Origin: Helicobacter rodentium ATCC 700285
Lineage (GTDB): Bacteria > Campylobacterota > Campylobacteria > Campylobacterales > Helicobacteraceae
Length of the DNA: 54,502 bases
NCBI RefSeq assembly: GCF_000687535.1
Contig: NZ_JHWC01000012.1
Coordinates: 1 to 54,502 of the forward strand
Direction: 5' to 3'
Below are positions 45,063 to 54,491 of the stretch, piece by piece. The notes beneath the pieces were generated by a model. It ran no database searches, was not told the origin of the DNA, and was given only the letters and a program-made list of their open reading frames with translations. Numbering within the stretch: position 1 is the first letter of the stretch; each line of letters opens with the position of its first letter. Position numbers and translations under genes: made by a program.

Positions 45063-46175
45063 TTACTTTTTCTCCTTTCCTTCTCCTGATACAACAAAGG
45101 AAACATTCCCATTAGATGCTTTTTTCAAAGCTTCAAGCGCATTCTTAAAGACTTCTTTATTTTTAGAATTTGCATCAATTTCAACGATTCCTGTACAAAC
45201 GCTAAGAGAGACTTCCTCCTCACCTAAAAAGATATTGCTCATTGCAACCTTTTCAATCAAGCGATTAGCGAATCTTTTTGCAGAATCCCTATCGCTATGG
45301 CTAAGTAAAACTCCAAAAATCTCTGAACCACAATAAGCTAGAACATCACTTTTATTGACGACTTTTTGTAAAATTTTGGAAATTGCACGATTGGCAAGCA
45401 TAATATTCTTTTCTGAATTGATTTGACGCGCAAGACTTTTAGTTATTTGAACTAAAATAAGAGAGGATTTATAATTATCTCTATGGATAGCTTCCAATTC
45501 GGATGAGATTCTAATATCCAAAAAATTACGATTATAAAACCCATACTTGCTATCGCAAATGATATTATTTCCTATGCTTTCAATTGCCTGAATGCTTCTA
45601 TCGTAAGAAGTTTTGATATTCTGAAGTTGTGTTTTAGTGGTTTCGCTTAATTTGTTTAATTCTTTTTCAAAAACTGCAATAATATTTTGTAAGGTAATAG
45701 CATTATTAACTGCAGTGATTTCAAGTTCGTGCTTTTTAAGAATATTTTGTAGAATCTGGAGATTATTGTAGGTTGCACCCACTTGTTGCAGGGTATTGCT
45801 CATATGATTTTTAGCTTTTAATACCTTGTCTTCCAACAAAGCTTGTCTTTCTGTTGGAGTGAGGTCAGAATCAATCAGTCGCGTTGCATTGTCTTTAAAT
45901 TCTTGGTTTTTATTCTCAAGTAATTTATCAAAATAAATTCTATAATTGTAAGGAGTAGGTAAGACTCCATCGGCATTCAACGCGTGAATAATTTGTGTGC
46001 CATAGTCTTCCAATGTGTTTGCTTCTGTAGCACTTGTATCCACCGAAGTTCCGGGTGTTGAACTAGAATCCAATCCAAACGAGGAAAAAGAAGATGAATT
46101 ATTTGAGGAAGATTCTTCTATTCCATCTGTTTCAAAACTTTGTAATCCCTCAAACGAATCAAAATCGCTTTGCAT
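45063..46175 (-). CDS. Degenerate GGDEF-domain protein
   Basis: 370 residues. The N-terminal ~60 residues are Ser/Glu-rich and low in complexity; a helical region follows (about 60-210, with TRLIDSDLTPTERQALLED). The C-terminal ~160 residues form a GGDEF-type domain (DSKYGFYNRNFLDIRI at its start). The active-site motif is replaced by YCGSEIFGVLL (about 280-286), i.e. C-G-S-E-I in place of G-G-D/E-E-F. It may bind c-di-GMP or GTP without making it. A very good ribosome binding site (AAAGGAGG) precedes the ATG. It sits between clpP and def, 13 bases after clpP. Confidence 0.85.
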   Translation of the reverse strand: MQSDFDSFEGLQSFETDGIEESSSNNSSSFSSFGLDSSSTPGTSVDTSATEANTLEDYGTQIIHALNADGVLPTPYNYRIYFDKLLENKNQEFKDNATRLIDSDLTPTERQALLEDKVLKAKNHMSNTLQQVGATYNNLQILQNILKKHELEITAVNNAITLQNIIAVFEKELNKLSETTKTQLQNIKTSYDRSIQAIESIGNNIICDSKYGFYNRNFLDIRISSELEAIHRDNYKSSLILVQITKSLARQINSEKNIMLANRAISKILQKVVNKSDVLAYCGSEIFGVLLSHSDRDSAKRFANRLIEKVAMSNIFLGEEEVSLSVCTGIVEIDANSKNKEVFKNALEALKKASNGNVSFVVSGEGKEKK

Positions 46176-46188
46176 TGCTAACCTCCTT

Positions 46189-46779
46189 TCACTTTAGGCT
46201 CTTGCTTAAGACATTATCAATCAGTCCATATTCTTGCGCTTCATAGGCACTTAAATAAAAGTCTCTATCAGTATCTTTGGCAATCTTTTCTAGTGGCTGA
46301 TTTGTATTTGCTGCTAAAATCTCATTTAAACTAGCCTTTAAGCGCAAAATTTCTTTTGCTTGAATCTCAATCTCGGTAGCTTGTCCCTGCGCTCCCCCTA
46401 ATGGCTGATGAATCATTATCCGAGAATTAGGTAAAGAATAACGCTTACCCTTTGCTCCACAACTCAATAAGAATGCTCCCATACTTGCTGCTTGTCCAAT
46501 GCAAATTGTGCTAATATCAGGCTTAACATAATTCATTGTATCATAAATGCTTAATCCGCTCGTAACAACTCCGCCGGGTGAATTAATATATAAATAAATA
46601 TCTTTTTCTGGATCTTCAGCTTCCAAAAATAAAAGTTGAGCCACGATAGAGGAAGCTACGCCATCATCAATTTGTCCGCTTAATAAAATAATTCTATCTT
46701 TCAAGAGCCTAGAGTAAATATCATACGCGCGTTCCCCGCGTCCTGATTTTTCTATAACCGTTGGAACATAATAGCTCAT
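46189..46779 (-). CDS. clpP: ATP-dependent Clp protease proteolytic subunit ClpP
   Basis: Serine protease that forms the two-ring barrel used by ClpA/ClpX. Catalytic Ser99 in [11 protein letters not shown], His124 in [11 protein letters not shown], and an Asp near 173 in [11 protein letters not shown]. 196 residues, normal. It overlaps the tig stop by one base, as the two are usually co-expressed: Tig folds new chains, ClpP removes failed ones. Confidence 0.97.
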   Translation of the reverse strand: MSYYVPTVIEKSGRGERAYDIYSRLLKDRIILLSGQIDDGVASSIVAQLLFLEAEDPEKDIYLYINSPGGVVTSGLSIYDTMNYVKPDISTICIGQAASMGAFLLSCGAKGKRYSLPNSRIMIHQPLGGAQGQATEIEIQAKEILRLKASLNEILAANTNQPLEKIAKDTDRDFYLSAYEAQEYGLIDNVLSKSLK

Positions 46780-48080
46780 TACGCCCTCTTATCCAACAGC
46801 ATAGTCAATACTCTATCCTCTAACATAGCCATTTTAACTGCTGGAATCAAGTTATTATTCTTATAGTATTCAAAGACAGCCTTAGGATCTTGGCGCATAG
46901 CCATTGCCTCATAATAAATTGTATTAACCACTTCGCTATCTGGAATCTCTACTTTGTTTTGTTTCGCTATGGCGTCAATAATAAAAGTTACACGCACACT
47001 TTTTTCTGCGTTTTCTCTTTGCTCTTCGCGTTTGGATTTAAGCTCTTCTGGTTCTTTGGCAAGTTTTTCTTGTTCCTCTTGAGACAAAGACATTAAACTA
47101 TTTCTAAAGAGTAAATCCATTTCTTGATGGACAATAGACCGAGGTAAATCAAATGAAATATTCTTATTGAGATTTTCAATCAAGATTTCTTTTAGTTCGT
47201 TATTGTAAATCTCCTGCTTTTTCTCGCTTTGAAGTTGTGCTTTGATTTTTTCTTTTAATGTTTCTACATTCACATCTTTTTCATCTGGCAAAAGAGTTTT
47301 TGCAAAATTATCATCAATCTCAATTTTACCCTTTGTTTGAATCTCTAGCAACTTTACCTTAAATACTGCTGGTTTTCCCGCCAAATGCTTTGCCTGATAA
47401 TTTTCTGGAAAAGTTACATTAATCTCTTTTTCTTCGCCTTTTTTCATACCAATGAGTTGTTCTTCAAAACCTTCAATAAAAGACTTACTGCCAATTTTCA
47501 ACAAATAATTTTCCGCTTTCCCTCCCTCAAAAGCTTCACCCTCTATAAAACCTTCAAAATTGATTTTTGCATATTCCCCATCTTTTAGCTTTCGTCTGCC
47601 ATCTTCAATGCCTACAAGCGGTGCTCTCGCACTTGCAATCTCTTCAAGACGCTTCGCAATATCCTCTTGTGTAACTTCTGGAATCTTAACCTCTGGAATG
47701 CAATCCTCAAGATTATCCAATGGGATTGTTGGGGTTAAACTCACCTCTATTTCAATTTCAATTCCCTCGTCCTTTTTGTCAAATTTTGTAATGCGTGGAT
47801 CTCCAATTAACGCTTGAGGCTCAACCTTTAGTTCTTTTAAAATATCTTTTAAAATATCCTGTACACATTCCCTTTGCGCATCTTCCTCTAATTGTTTGCC
47901 ATAACGTTGTTTTATCGCACTAGCAGGCACATGTCCCTTGCGAAATCCATCAATTTTTAAATTCTTACTCGCCGCCTTTGTTACCTTGTCTAATTTTTGG
48001 TTTAGTGTATCTGCGGGAATAACAGCTTGTGCAGTAGCGTTTGCACTATCAATATTTGTAACTTTTAGACTTGATTTCAT
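46779..48080 (-). CDS. tig: Trigger factor
   Basis: Ribosome-bound chaperone and prolyl isomerase. The N-terminal ribosome-binding domain has the [17 protein letters not shown] signature; the FKBP-like isomerase domain lies at about 150-245 ([20 protein letters not shown]); the C-terminal helical arms follow. 433 residues. A TAGAAT -10-like box lies upstream at about 48123, with weak support. Confidence 0.96.
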   Translation of the reverse strand: MKSSLKVTNIDSANATAQAVIPADTLNQKLDKVTKAASKNLKIDGFRKGHVPASAIKQRYGKQLEEDAQRECVQDILKDILKELKVEPQALIGDPRITKFDKKDEGIEIEIEVSLTPTIPLDNLEDCIPEVKIPEVTQEDIAKRLEEIASARAPLVGIEDGRRKLKDGEYAKINFEGFIEGEAFEGGKAENYLLKIGSKSFIEGFEEQLIGMKKGEEKEINVTFPENYQAKHLAGKPAVFKVKLLEIQTKGKIEIDDNFAKTLLPDEKDVNVETLKEKIKAQLQSEKKQEIYNNELKEILIENLNKNISFDLPRSIVHQEMDLLFRNSLMSLSQEEQEKLAKEPEELKSKREEQRENAEKSVRVTFIIDAIAKQNKVEIPDSEVVNTIYYEAMAMRQDPKAVFEYYKNNNLIPAVKMAMLEDRVLTMLLDKRA

Positions 48081-48178
48081 TCTTTTTATGCTCCAACTTA
48101 AATATTGTGTAATTTTTTATTCTATCAAAACTTGTCTTAAACTACAACCTTAAAAGCAATAAACTCTCAATTAATTAC

Positions 48179-51100
48179 TTAATTACCCAAAATCTCGCGC
48201 ACACCTTTGGAATTAGGTTCACTTAAAAATCCTCTTACTTGCATTTGCTCTATAATGTTTGCCGCTTTATTGTATCCAATCCCTAGTCTGCGCTGAATAT
48301 AACTAATGGAAGTTTTACCATCACTTAAAATAATGCGTTTGGCTTCCTCATAAAGTTCATCGGTTTCGCCCTCTACACGCAAACCCAACACTTCATCTTC
48401 GCTTGGCATAAAGTTTTCATCATATTGTGGCGGACGCTGCGCCTTAATGAATTCTACAATTTTTTCAATCTCTGTTTCTGTGCTCCAAGGAGCGTGTAAG
48501 CGCACAATTCCGCCACCGGGTGGCGTGAAAAGCATATCTCCTCTTCCAAGCAAAGATTCCGCTCCAAAACTATCCAAAATAACTTTAGAATCAATTTTCT
48601 GTCCTACTTTATAGCTAATGCGGGAGGGCAGATTGGCTTTGATAAGTCCTGTTACAACATCTACGCTTGGACGTTGCGTAGCAACAATAAGGTGGATTCC
48701 GCTTGCGCGAGCCATCTGCGCAAGACGCGAAATAGAAACTTCTGCTTCTTTGCCTCCACTCATCATTAAATCTGCTAATTCATCAATAATGACAACAATA
48801 TAAGGAAAAGGCTCAAACCCCTCTATCTCTGCTTTTTGGTTATAACCCTCAATATTTTTAATCCTTGCCTCACTCATTAGCGCATATCTTCTTTCCATTT
48901 CTTTTACGGTGTTATCTAGTGCGATAATTGCCTTTTTTGGTTGTGTAATTACAGGTGTTAATAAATGTGGAATCTCATTGTAAATGCTAAACTCTAGCAT
49001 TTTAGGATCAATCATTAATAATTTTAATTGATCCGGAGAGTTTTTGTAAAGCAAAGAAAGAATCATTGCGTTAATCCCCACACTTTTACCGCTACCCGTT
49101 GTTCCTGCAATCAGTAAATGTGGGAGTTTCTTGAGGTCTGTTACAAAAGGATTTCCTACAATATCTTTACCAAGTGCAAGGGTTAAAGGTGAAGCGGAAT
49201 TTAAAAATAAAGAGTGCTCTAAAATTTCTCGTAAATAAATGGTTTCAATTTGATTATTTGGAATCTCAATCCCCACAACATCTTTGCCCGGCACGGGAGC
49301 TTGGATACGAATGGTTTTAGCTCGTAATGCCATAGCCAAATCATCTTGTAAAGTTAAAATGCGTGAAACTTTAACATTTGGGCTTGGACGAAATTCAAAA
49401 GTCGTAACAATGGGACCAGAATAAGTCCTCACTATATCACCCTCAATCTTAAACATTCGCAACTTGCCCAATAAATCGTTAATCTTTCGGTCAATCTCTC
49501 CCTCATCTATCTCTACACGTTCTTCTTGCGGTGCTTGTAAAAACTCCAATTTGGGCAAAATAAAATCTTGTGATTCCAAATTTTGTGAATCTTTATCAAT
49601 CTCCAATGCATTCAAAAGGCTTTCATTCTCGGGGATAGACTTTACTAATGTGTTGCGCTCTTTGGAATCCAACGATAAAGCAATATTCTCTTGTGTTGCG
49701 TGAGGGATTTGCGATTCCATTGCTTTATCATTAGGGATAGAAAGCTGCTTGGTCTCTTCTTGCTTTAATTTAGCAGTATGGGATGCTTCCTTATTCTCTT
49801 GCTTGATAAAAGGCACACAGGATTCTACGGCAGTTTGCGGTAGAGAATCGCCTTCTTTGCTGGGCGATTGTGTGCTATGGGCGACTACACTCGCTTTAAC
49901 TTCTTTAAATAAACTAATCGTTTCTGTGTTAGGAGATTGCGCATCTAGGGAATTTTTTGGAGGAATTGCCTTGCTTAGTGGCAAATCCATTTGCGCTTTA
50001 TTGACTTCTTTTTTCAAATTGTCATCAAAACTATAACCATAGCTAGGAATTTTATTTGTTGCAAATGGTGGAGGCGTATAATTTAATGGAGTTTGTGTAG
50101 TTGGAATCTCTGTAACCACCTCATCAATTTTTTGTGGATTTTCTAATCTTACTACAGATTCTGTTTTCTCTGCTGTTTGCGTGGAATCCGATTCAGCCTC
50201 TTTAAAATTTTGCGCTTGTGGCTTTTCGTCCTCCACATTCTTTTGATTGCATTCTTCCCAACTCTCATTAGGAATTTGTTTTTGCACGGCTTGGGATTCC
50301 ATAAATTCTTGAATAACTTGTTTGACAATCTGATTGATTGTTGCAGGTTCATTCACATTGGATTCCTCTTTGGGGTTGTTTTGGGCAATCTCTTGTGAAA
50401 TTTGCTGAATTTCTTGGGCTTGAATTGGTCGTGTGCTTTTGATATTGCCATAATAAAAAATCGTGCTAGGCGCATTGTCTTTAGCGCAAGAGGAATCTTG
50501 AAGATTGTCTCTATTGATAGAATGTTCTTGCACTAGACAATCGTGAGTGCCAACAGGCTCTTTATCATAATATGCACTAAAAGGCGTGGCAGCATAGAGA
50601 TTTTTGGGATAAGCTTTAATGGGTTTTGGCTTTGCAGACTCCACCAATGTGGAATCTTGAGAAATGGGGCTATCTTGTGTTGAGGATACATTTTGAGATT
50701 CTGCAATAGAATCCCGCAAAGTCATTTCAGGGCTTTGCGGATATGCAATGTGTGCGTTTTTGCACTCCTCTTTTTTGATAAGCTTAATGACTTCTTCTTT
50801 GGATTCTTGCTTTTGATAGAGAGGATTTTGTTCAAAATGTTTAAAGGTTTCCAAGTTTGCCATTGATTTCAACTGAAATTGTGTTGCGTCAAAATTTTCT
50901 CCCCCTTGCTTCGCTTCTTGTGGGCTTACAATGCGAATCTGTGGCACATTTTGTTCTATGGAAACATTTTCTAGCGGATTATCTTCTCTTGTTGGCAATT
51001 CAACATCTTGTCTTAATGCGTCTATTTCGGATTCAAAAGGTTGTTTATCATCGAACCTTTCTTCTTTTTCGTCCCTTAAATCCTCTGCTTCCTCCAACTC

Positions 51101-51892
51101 TTCCTCTTTATTGTTTTTGAAAGAAAATTGAGTGGGAGGAGGATTGTTTTTGCTTTGCTCAATCAATTCTTCTAGCGTCAAAGCGCGTGGTGCATTAGGA
51201 GTTTTTGCAAAAGAAAAGGTGGAAGCATTGGATTCTTGTGTTTCATTTTTACGCACATTCTGCGCTTCTTTCTTTTGCGGAGATTCTTTATTTGTTGTGT
51301 CTTGAGAAGATTTTTTTTGAACTTGGCTTGGTGGCGTGAAAAATGCTTTAATTTGCAAACCAAATCTTTTTAATTTTTCTTTGTCTTTGATTATTTTTTC
51401 TTTTGGAACTTGACTTTGTTTCCAATCCTCTTTTAAATCCTTCAAGAATATTTTAACTAATTCTTTAGGAGATTTTCCGCTATAAAGAATAATACTAAAA
51501 GCAAAGCTCAATAAAACCAAAATAAAAATACCCAAATGGGTAATAAGAGGCGAAAGCACACTATTAAATGCGATTCCTAAAATACCCGCTTGTTTAAAAA
51601 ATAAACCTTGCAATACAAGAAGCGCAAAAACTCCTATCACAATACCAAGTGCTTTTTCTAAGAATCGGCTACTTTTGAAATCTAATGATAATTTTGTTTT
51701 GTAAATAAAAAATGCAGCAATAAAAAGCCAAATATATCCCAAATACCCAAAAAGCCACGATTGGACTTGGGCTAGAGGCTTCAAAAATGAAAAAATATCT
51801 ACAAGACCTAGAATGGTTAGGATTCCAAAAGTTAGAAGTATAGAAACTATACGCACTTTCATAGAGGTTTTGTTTTTTGAAAATTGTGTCAA
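48179..51892 (-). CDS. ftsK: DNA translocase FtsK
   Basis: Moves chromosome ends through the division septum and activates XerCD recombination. Four or so N-terminal membrane segments (to about residue 160), a very long Gln/Ser/Glu-rich linker (about 170-770), and a C-terminal motor: Walker A AGTTGSGKSVGINAM (about 930), Walker B VVIIDELADLMM, and the gamma winged helix with SYIQRRLGIGYNKAANIIEQ. 1237 residues, long for the family in this group because of the linker. The start is uncertain: TTG at 51892, ATG at 51862, or a rarer codon further up near an AAGGAA box; none has a strong ribosome binding site. Confidence 0.94.
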   Translation of the reverse strand: MTQFSKNKTSMKVRIVSILLTFGILTILGLVDIFSFLKPLAQVQSWLFGYLGYIWLFIAAFFIYKTKLSLDFKSSRFLEKALGIVIGVFALLVLQGLFFKQAGILGIAFNSVLSPLITHLGIFILVLLSFAFSIILYSGKSPKELVKIFLKDLKEDWKQSQVPKEKIIKDKEKLKRFGLQIKAFFTPPSQVQKKSSQDTTNKESPQKKEAQNVRKNETQESNASTFSFAKTPNAPRALTLEELIEQSKNNPPPTQFSFKNNKEEELEEAEDLRDEKEERFDDKQPFESEIDALRQDVELPTREDNPLENVSIEQNVPQIRIVSPQEAKQGGENFDATQFQLKSMANLETFKHFEQNPLYQKQESKEEVIKLIKKEECKNAHIAYPQSPEMTLRDSIAESQNVSSTQDSPISQDSTLVESAKPKPIKAYPKNLYAATPFSAYYDKEPVGTHDCLVQEHSINRDNLQDSSCAKDNAPSTIFYYGNIKSTRPIQAQEIQQISQEIAQNNPKEESNVNEPATINQIVKQVIQEFMESQAVQKQIPNESWEECNQKNVEDEKPQAQNFKEAESDSTQTAEKTESVVRLENPQKIDEVVTEIPTTQTPLNYTPPPFATNKIPSYGYSFDDNLKKEVNKAQMDLPLSKAIPPKNSLDAQSPNTETISLFKEVKASVVAHSTQSPSKEGDSLPQTAVESCVPFIKQENKEASHTAKLKQEETKQLSIPNDKAMESQIPHATQENIALSLDSKERNTLVKSIPENESLLNALEIDKDSQNLESQDFILPKLEFLQAPQEERVEIDEGEIDRKINDLLGKLRMFKIEGDIVRTYSGPIVTTFEFRPSPNVKVSRILTLQDDLAMALRAKTIRIQAPVPGKDVVGIEIPNNQIETIYLREILEHSLFLNSASPLTLALGKDIVGNPFVTDLKKLPHLLIAGTTGSGKSVGINAMILSLLYKNSPDQLKLLMIDPKMLEFSIYNEIPHLLTPVITQPKKAIIALDNTVKEMERRYALMSEARIKNIEGYNQKAEIEGFEPFPYIVVIIDELADLMMSGGKEAEVSISRLAQMARASGIHLIVATQRPSVDVVTGLIKANLPSRISYKVGQKIDSKVILDSFGAESLLGRGDMLFTPPGGGIVRLHAPWSTETEIEKIVEFIKAQRPPQYDENFMPSEDEVLGLRVEGETDELYEEAKRIILSDGKTSISYIQRRLGIGYNKAANIIEQMQVRGFLSEPNSKGVREILGN

Positions 51893-51947
51893 TAGAGTTT
51901 TTAAAAAATTTGTTTTAATAATAATTCCTTAAAAATATCTTAAAAAT

Positions 51948-52047
51948 TGGCGAGAGGGTGAGAGAATCGAACTCCCCAGCAAATAGACACCTATCCGCTC
52001 AAATGGGTTTGAAGCCCACGATGCCCACCAGTGACACATACCCTCCA
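51948..52047 (-). tRNA. selC: Selenocysteine tRNA (anticodon UCA)
   Basis: Decodes UGA as selenocysteine. The anticodon stem-loop reads GTGGG-CTTCAAA-CCCAT with anticodon TCA; the variable arm is long (AGCGGATAG ... CTATTTGCT, 9 pairs including two G-T); the T arm is GGGAG-TTCGATT-CTCTC, and CCA is encoded. The 8+5 layout of bacterial tRNA-Sec fits. The acceptor stem is not perfect: the first pair is U-C and the second G-U. I found no selA, selB or UGA-containing selenoprotein gene in this window. Confidence 0.9.
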
Positions 52048-52147
52048 CAAGCTCCCCAATTAAAAAGTGGCTATAAAGCAAAAAGAGATGAGAATTTAGC
52101 GCAATTTTACTTAATTTTTATTGAGTTTGCTTAAATTTCTGATAAAA

Positions 52148-52927
52148 CTAAAATTCCACCATCTCTCGCTCTCTACTCCGATAAACTGCGCACTTGGTAT
52201 AGCCTATTTCTTTGGCAAGTGATTCCAACTCTACCCGCTTGAAATTGATTTGTTCCACTGCGTGTGCATCACTTCCAAAACAAATTGGAATCTCCAACGC
52301 ATACGCCATTTGCAAAATCTCTCTGCTTGGATATTGTTCTTGAACTTGCTTACGAAATCCAGCAGCATTAAGCTCTATGCACATATTTGCTTTTTTTACC
52401 TCTTTGAGTGCGGATTCTATTTGTGAGCGTAAATCTTTTGTTGGGCGATAATTAAAGATTTTTAACAAATCCATATGGGCTAAAATATCAAATTTTCCAC
52501 TTTTTGCCAACATTTCGGTGGCTTTGAAATATTGGCTCCAGCAATCATTAATATCGCGTTTAGAATATTCTCGAATAAACTCGGGGTTGTCAAAACCCCA
52601 ATCGCCTAGAAAATGTACCGCCCCGATTCTATAATCTAAGGGCAGAGAAAATAATTTTTCATCAAGAAAAGAGGGCAAAAAATCAATCTCAAGCGCAGTT
52701 AGAATCTCAATTTGCTCACTATATTTTTCCCTAAGTCGTGCAATCTCATTAAGATAAAAGGGTAAATCTTTAAAATCCATACGATATTGCATATCAAAAT
52801 CCATAGGATTATGACACGAAAATCCAAAGACATCAATCCCTTCTTTAATGGCTTGCAAGACATATTCTTCCATTGTGCCTGTTGCGTGATTGCAAAGGCT
52901 TGTGTGATTATGTAAATCCACTCTCAT
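52148..52927 (-). CDS. hisJ: PHP-domain histidinol-phosphatase, HisJ-type
   Basis: 259-residue metal-dependent phosphatase of the PHP family. The HxH motif is at residues 6-8 (VDLHNHTSLC), followed by GFSCHNPMDF, LEIDFLP, GAVHFLG, LAHMDL and GSDAHAVEQI, which together supply the usual trinuclear metal site. These fit the HisJ/HisK type that removes phosphate from histidinol phosphate in histidine synthesis. No other his gene is adjacent, so another phosphatase role cannot be ruled out. Confidence 0.85.
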   Translation of the reverse strand: MRVDLHNHTSLCNHATGTMEEYVLQAIKEGIDVFGFSCHNPMDFDMQYRMDFKDLPFYLNEIARLREKYSEQIEILTALEIDFLPSFLDEKLFSLPLDYRIGAVHFLGDWGFDNPEFIREYSKRDINDCWSQYFKATEMLAKSGKFDILAHMDLLKIFNYRPTKDLRSQIESALKEVKKANMCIELNAAGFRKQVQEQYPSREILQMAYALEIPICFGSDAHAVEQINFKRVELESLAKEIGYTKCAVYRSREREMVEF

Positions 52928-52962
52928 TCCATTTCCTTAAATTTGCGATTCTTTGTTTGGGG

Positions 52963-53442
52963 TTATCCCATTTTCTTTTCCATTTCTTTTGTAATATGCA
53001 AACTTAAAACATGTTTATCAAACACCGCAATATAAAACATTGCATCAAAGATTTTAATATCCAGCACAAAGCCCTCTACCTTAACTTCTCGCTTCTTTGT
53101 ATCCTCTTGCAAAGTTTCTGCGCGGAATAAGACTTCATTACCTAGTTCAATGGGGGCTAAAAACTTCACTTCTGCACCAATGACGATTCCATTGGGATTA
53201 TTAACCGCCAATAACGCACTATATGCGGCACTTGAGAATAAATTTCCGGAGTGGATTAATCCTTGTTTATCCACTACCATTTTGCTGCTTGTTTCTAAAA
53301 GAACGGCAGATTTACCATATTTTTGCTCTTTAATTGTGCCATTGTTTAAATCAATATTCAAACACGCCTTTTGCAAGACTGCATCAGCGTCTGGTTTGCT
53401 TAAAAAATCCTCTTCTTCAGGCTTGATAATGTCCTCGTCCAT
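52963..53442 (-). CDS. Hotdog-fold protein
   Basis: 159 residues; the C-terminal ~110 form a hotdog domain, with HSGNLFSSAAYSALLAVN (central helix) and AEVKFLAPIELGNEVLF typical of acyl-CoA/ACP thioesterase-like or FapR-like domains. The N-terminal ~45 residues are charged. The substrate is unknown. The ATG at 53442 has AAGGAG upstream and was preferred to a frame starting at 53466. Confidence 0.8.
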   Translation of the reverse strand: MDEDIIKPEEEDFLSKPDADAVLQKACLNIDLNNGTIKEQKYGKSAVLLETSSKMVVDKQGLIHSGNLFSSAAYSALLAVNNPNGIVIGAEVKFLAPIELGNEVLFRAETLQEDTKKREVKVEGFVLDIKIFDAMFYIAVFDKHVLSLHITKEMEKKMG

Positions 53443-53466
53443 TGCACTCTCCTTAAAAATTCTCAA

Positions 53467-53472
53467 ATTATA
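53467..53472 (-). promoter_or_regulatory. Extended -10 element of the hotdog gene
   Basis: TGTTATAAT on the minus strand (hexamer 53467-53472) 25 bases before the ATG at 53442. Confidence 0.55.
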
Positions 53473-53546
53473 ACATATCTAAGCGTAATCAAGACGATTC
53501 AGCCATAAAGGCTTTTCACTTCTTGATTGTGGAGCTCTTGGAGAGA

Positions 53547-54491
53547 TTAAATATTTTTATAGATTGTATCCTTATTCTCCTTAGATTCCTTAAGCAGTGT
53601 TTGCATTATGGAATCACTTGTGGAATTTGTTTCTAACTTTTCTTTGTTTTCTAATACTTCTAGCACAGATTCAAAGGCGAGGTTGGAATATCTTAAGATT
53701 AGAGATTCTGCATTCAAAGACTTGTTTATAAGTGATGAATACTCCCATTGCCCTGTTTCTTGGTTCTTTTTCAAAAGAACATTATAGATTTGTGCGCCAT
53801 TTTTCTCTTCATACGCTTGCACTTTTGCTATGGCTTCTATAATCTCTTCTCTCTGTTTTGGTGAAAGTTTATCAGCAATATGAGAGAAAAACACACTATA
53901 ATCTTCCTCAGGCAAACTATGATTTAAAGCCATCTCCTTTGCCTCATTTTCTGTGTATGTTCTAGCAGATGGATTCTCTCTAAGTTCTCTTACTGAATAT
54001 GCGTCCATAATATATAACAGCTTGGCATATCCTTCTGTCCCCCTATCGTCCATCAAATCTTTTTCTTCTTGTGTGTATTCTCGTGTTTCTCCCGGGACAA
54101 ACTCAACTTTTTCAATCTGCTTTGCGAGTTGAATTAAGTCATAATTTTCTCTTGCAACCTCTGCCATTATTTTATCCATTTGTTGCTCTAAAAACCTCAA
54201 AGATTGTTCATATTCACTCTTTGTAGGTATCCCTACATTTGCAGATTTTGTTGCGATTTCTTGCTTCCAAGCATAAGTGCTTGGCTCTGATACTAAGAAA
54301 ATCATTCTCTCATTATTTAGCACAGGATAATTGTAATATTCCCGCACTTGCTTCAAAAGTTCCTCATTAGAAATTTCTGCCTTTTGCTCTTTATTGTCTT
54401 TTATTGCCAAATTTGTATTGACATTTCTGTTTAACAAAGCATTAGAATTCCCATAATTAGCATAAGCATTTGTTTGATGATTAACACGCAT
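53547..54491 (-). CDS. Conserved hypothetical protein of unknown function
   Basis: 314 residues, not recognised. The first ~35 are Asn/Ala/Tyr-rich without a signal peptide (HQTNAYANYGNSNALLNRNV), like the flexible ends of proteins exported by the flagellar system, but that is only an impression. The rest is helical and acidic, with LRFLEQQMDKIMAEVARENY and a Glu-rich middle (ETREYTQEEKDLMDDRG). The gene is complete: ATG at 54491 with GGGGA upstream, stop at 53547. It stands apart from the hotdog gene by about 80 bases. Confidence 0.65.
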   Translation of the reverse strand: MRVNHQTNAYANYGNSNALLNRNVNTNLAIKDNKEQKAEISNEELLKQVREYYNYPVLNNERMIFLVSEPSTYAWKQEIATKSANVGIPTKSEYEQSLRFLEQQMDKIMAEVARENYDLIQLAKQIEKVEFVPGETREYTQEEKDLMDDRGTEGYAKLLYIMDAYSVRELRENPSARTYTENEAKEMALNHSLPEEDYSVFFSHIADKLSPKQREEIIEAIAKVQAYEEKNGAQIYNVLLKKNQETGQWEYSSLINKSLNAESLILRYSNLAFESVLEVLENKEKLETNSTSDSIMQTLLKESKENKDTIYKNI

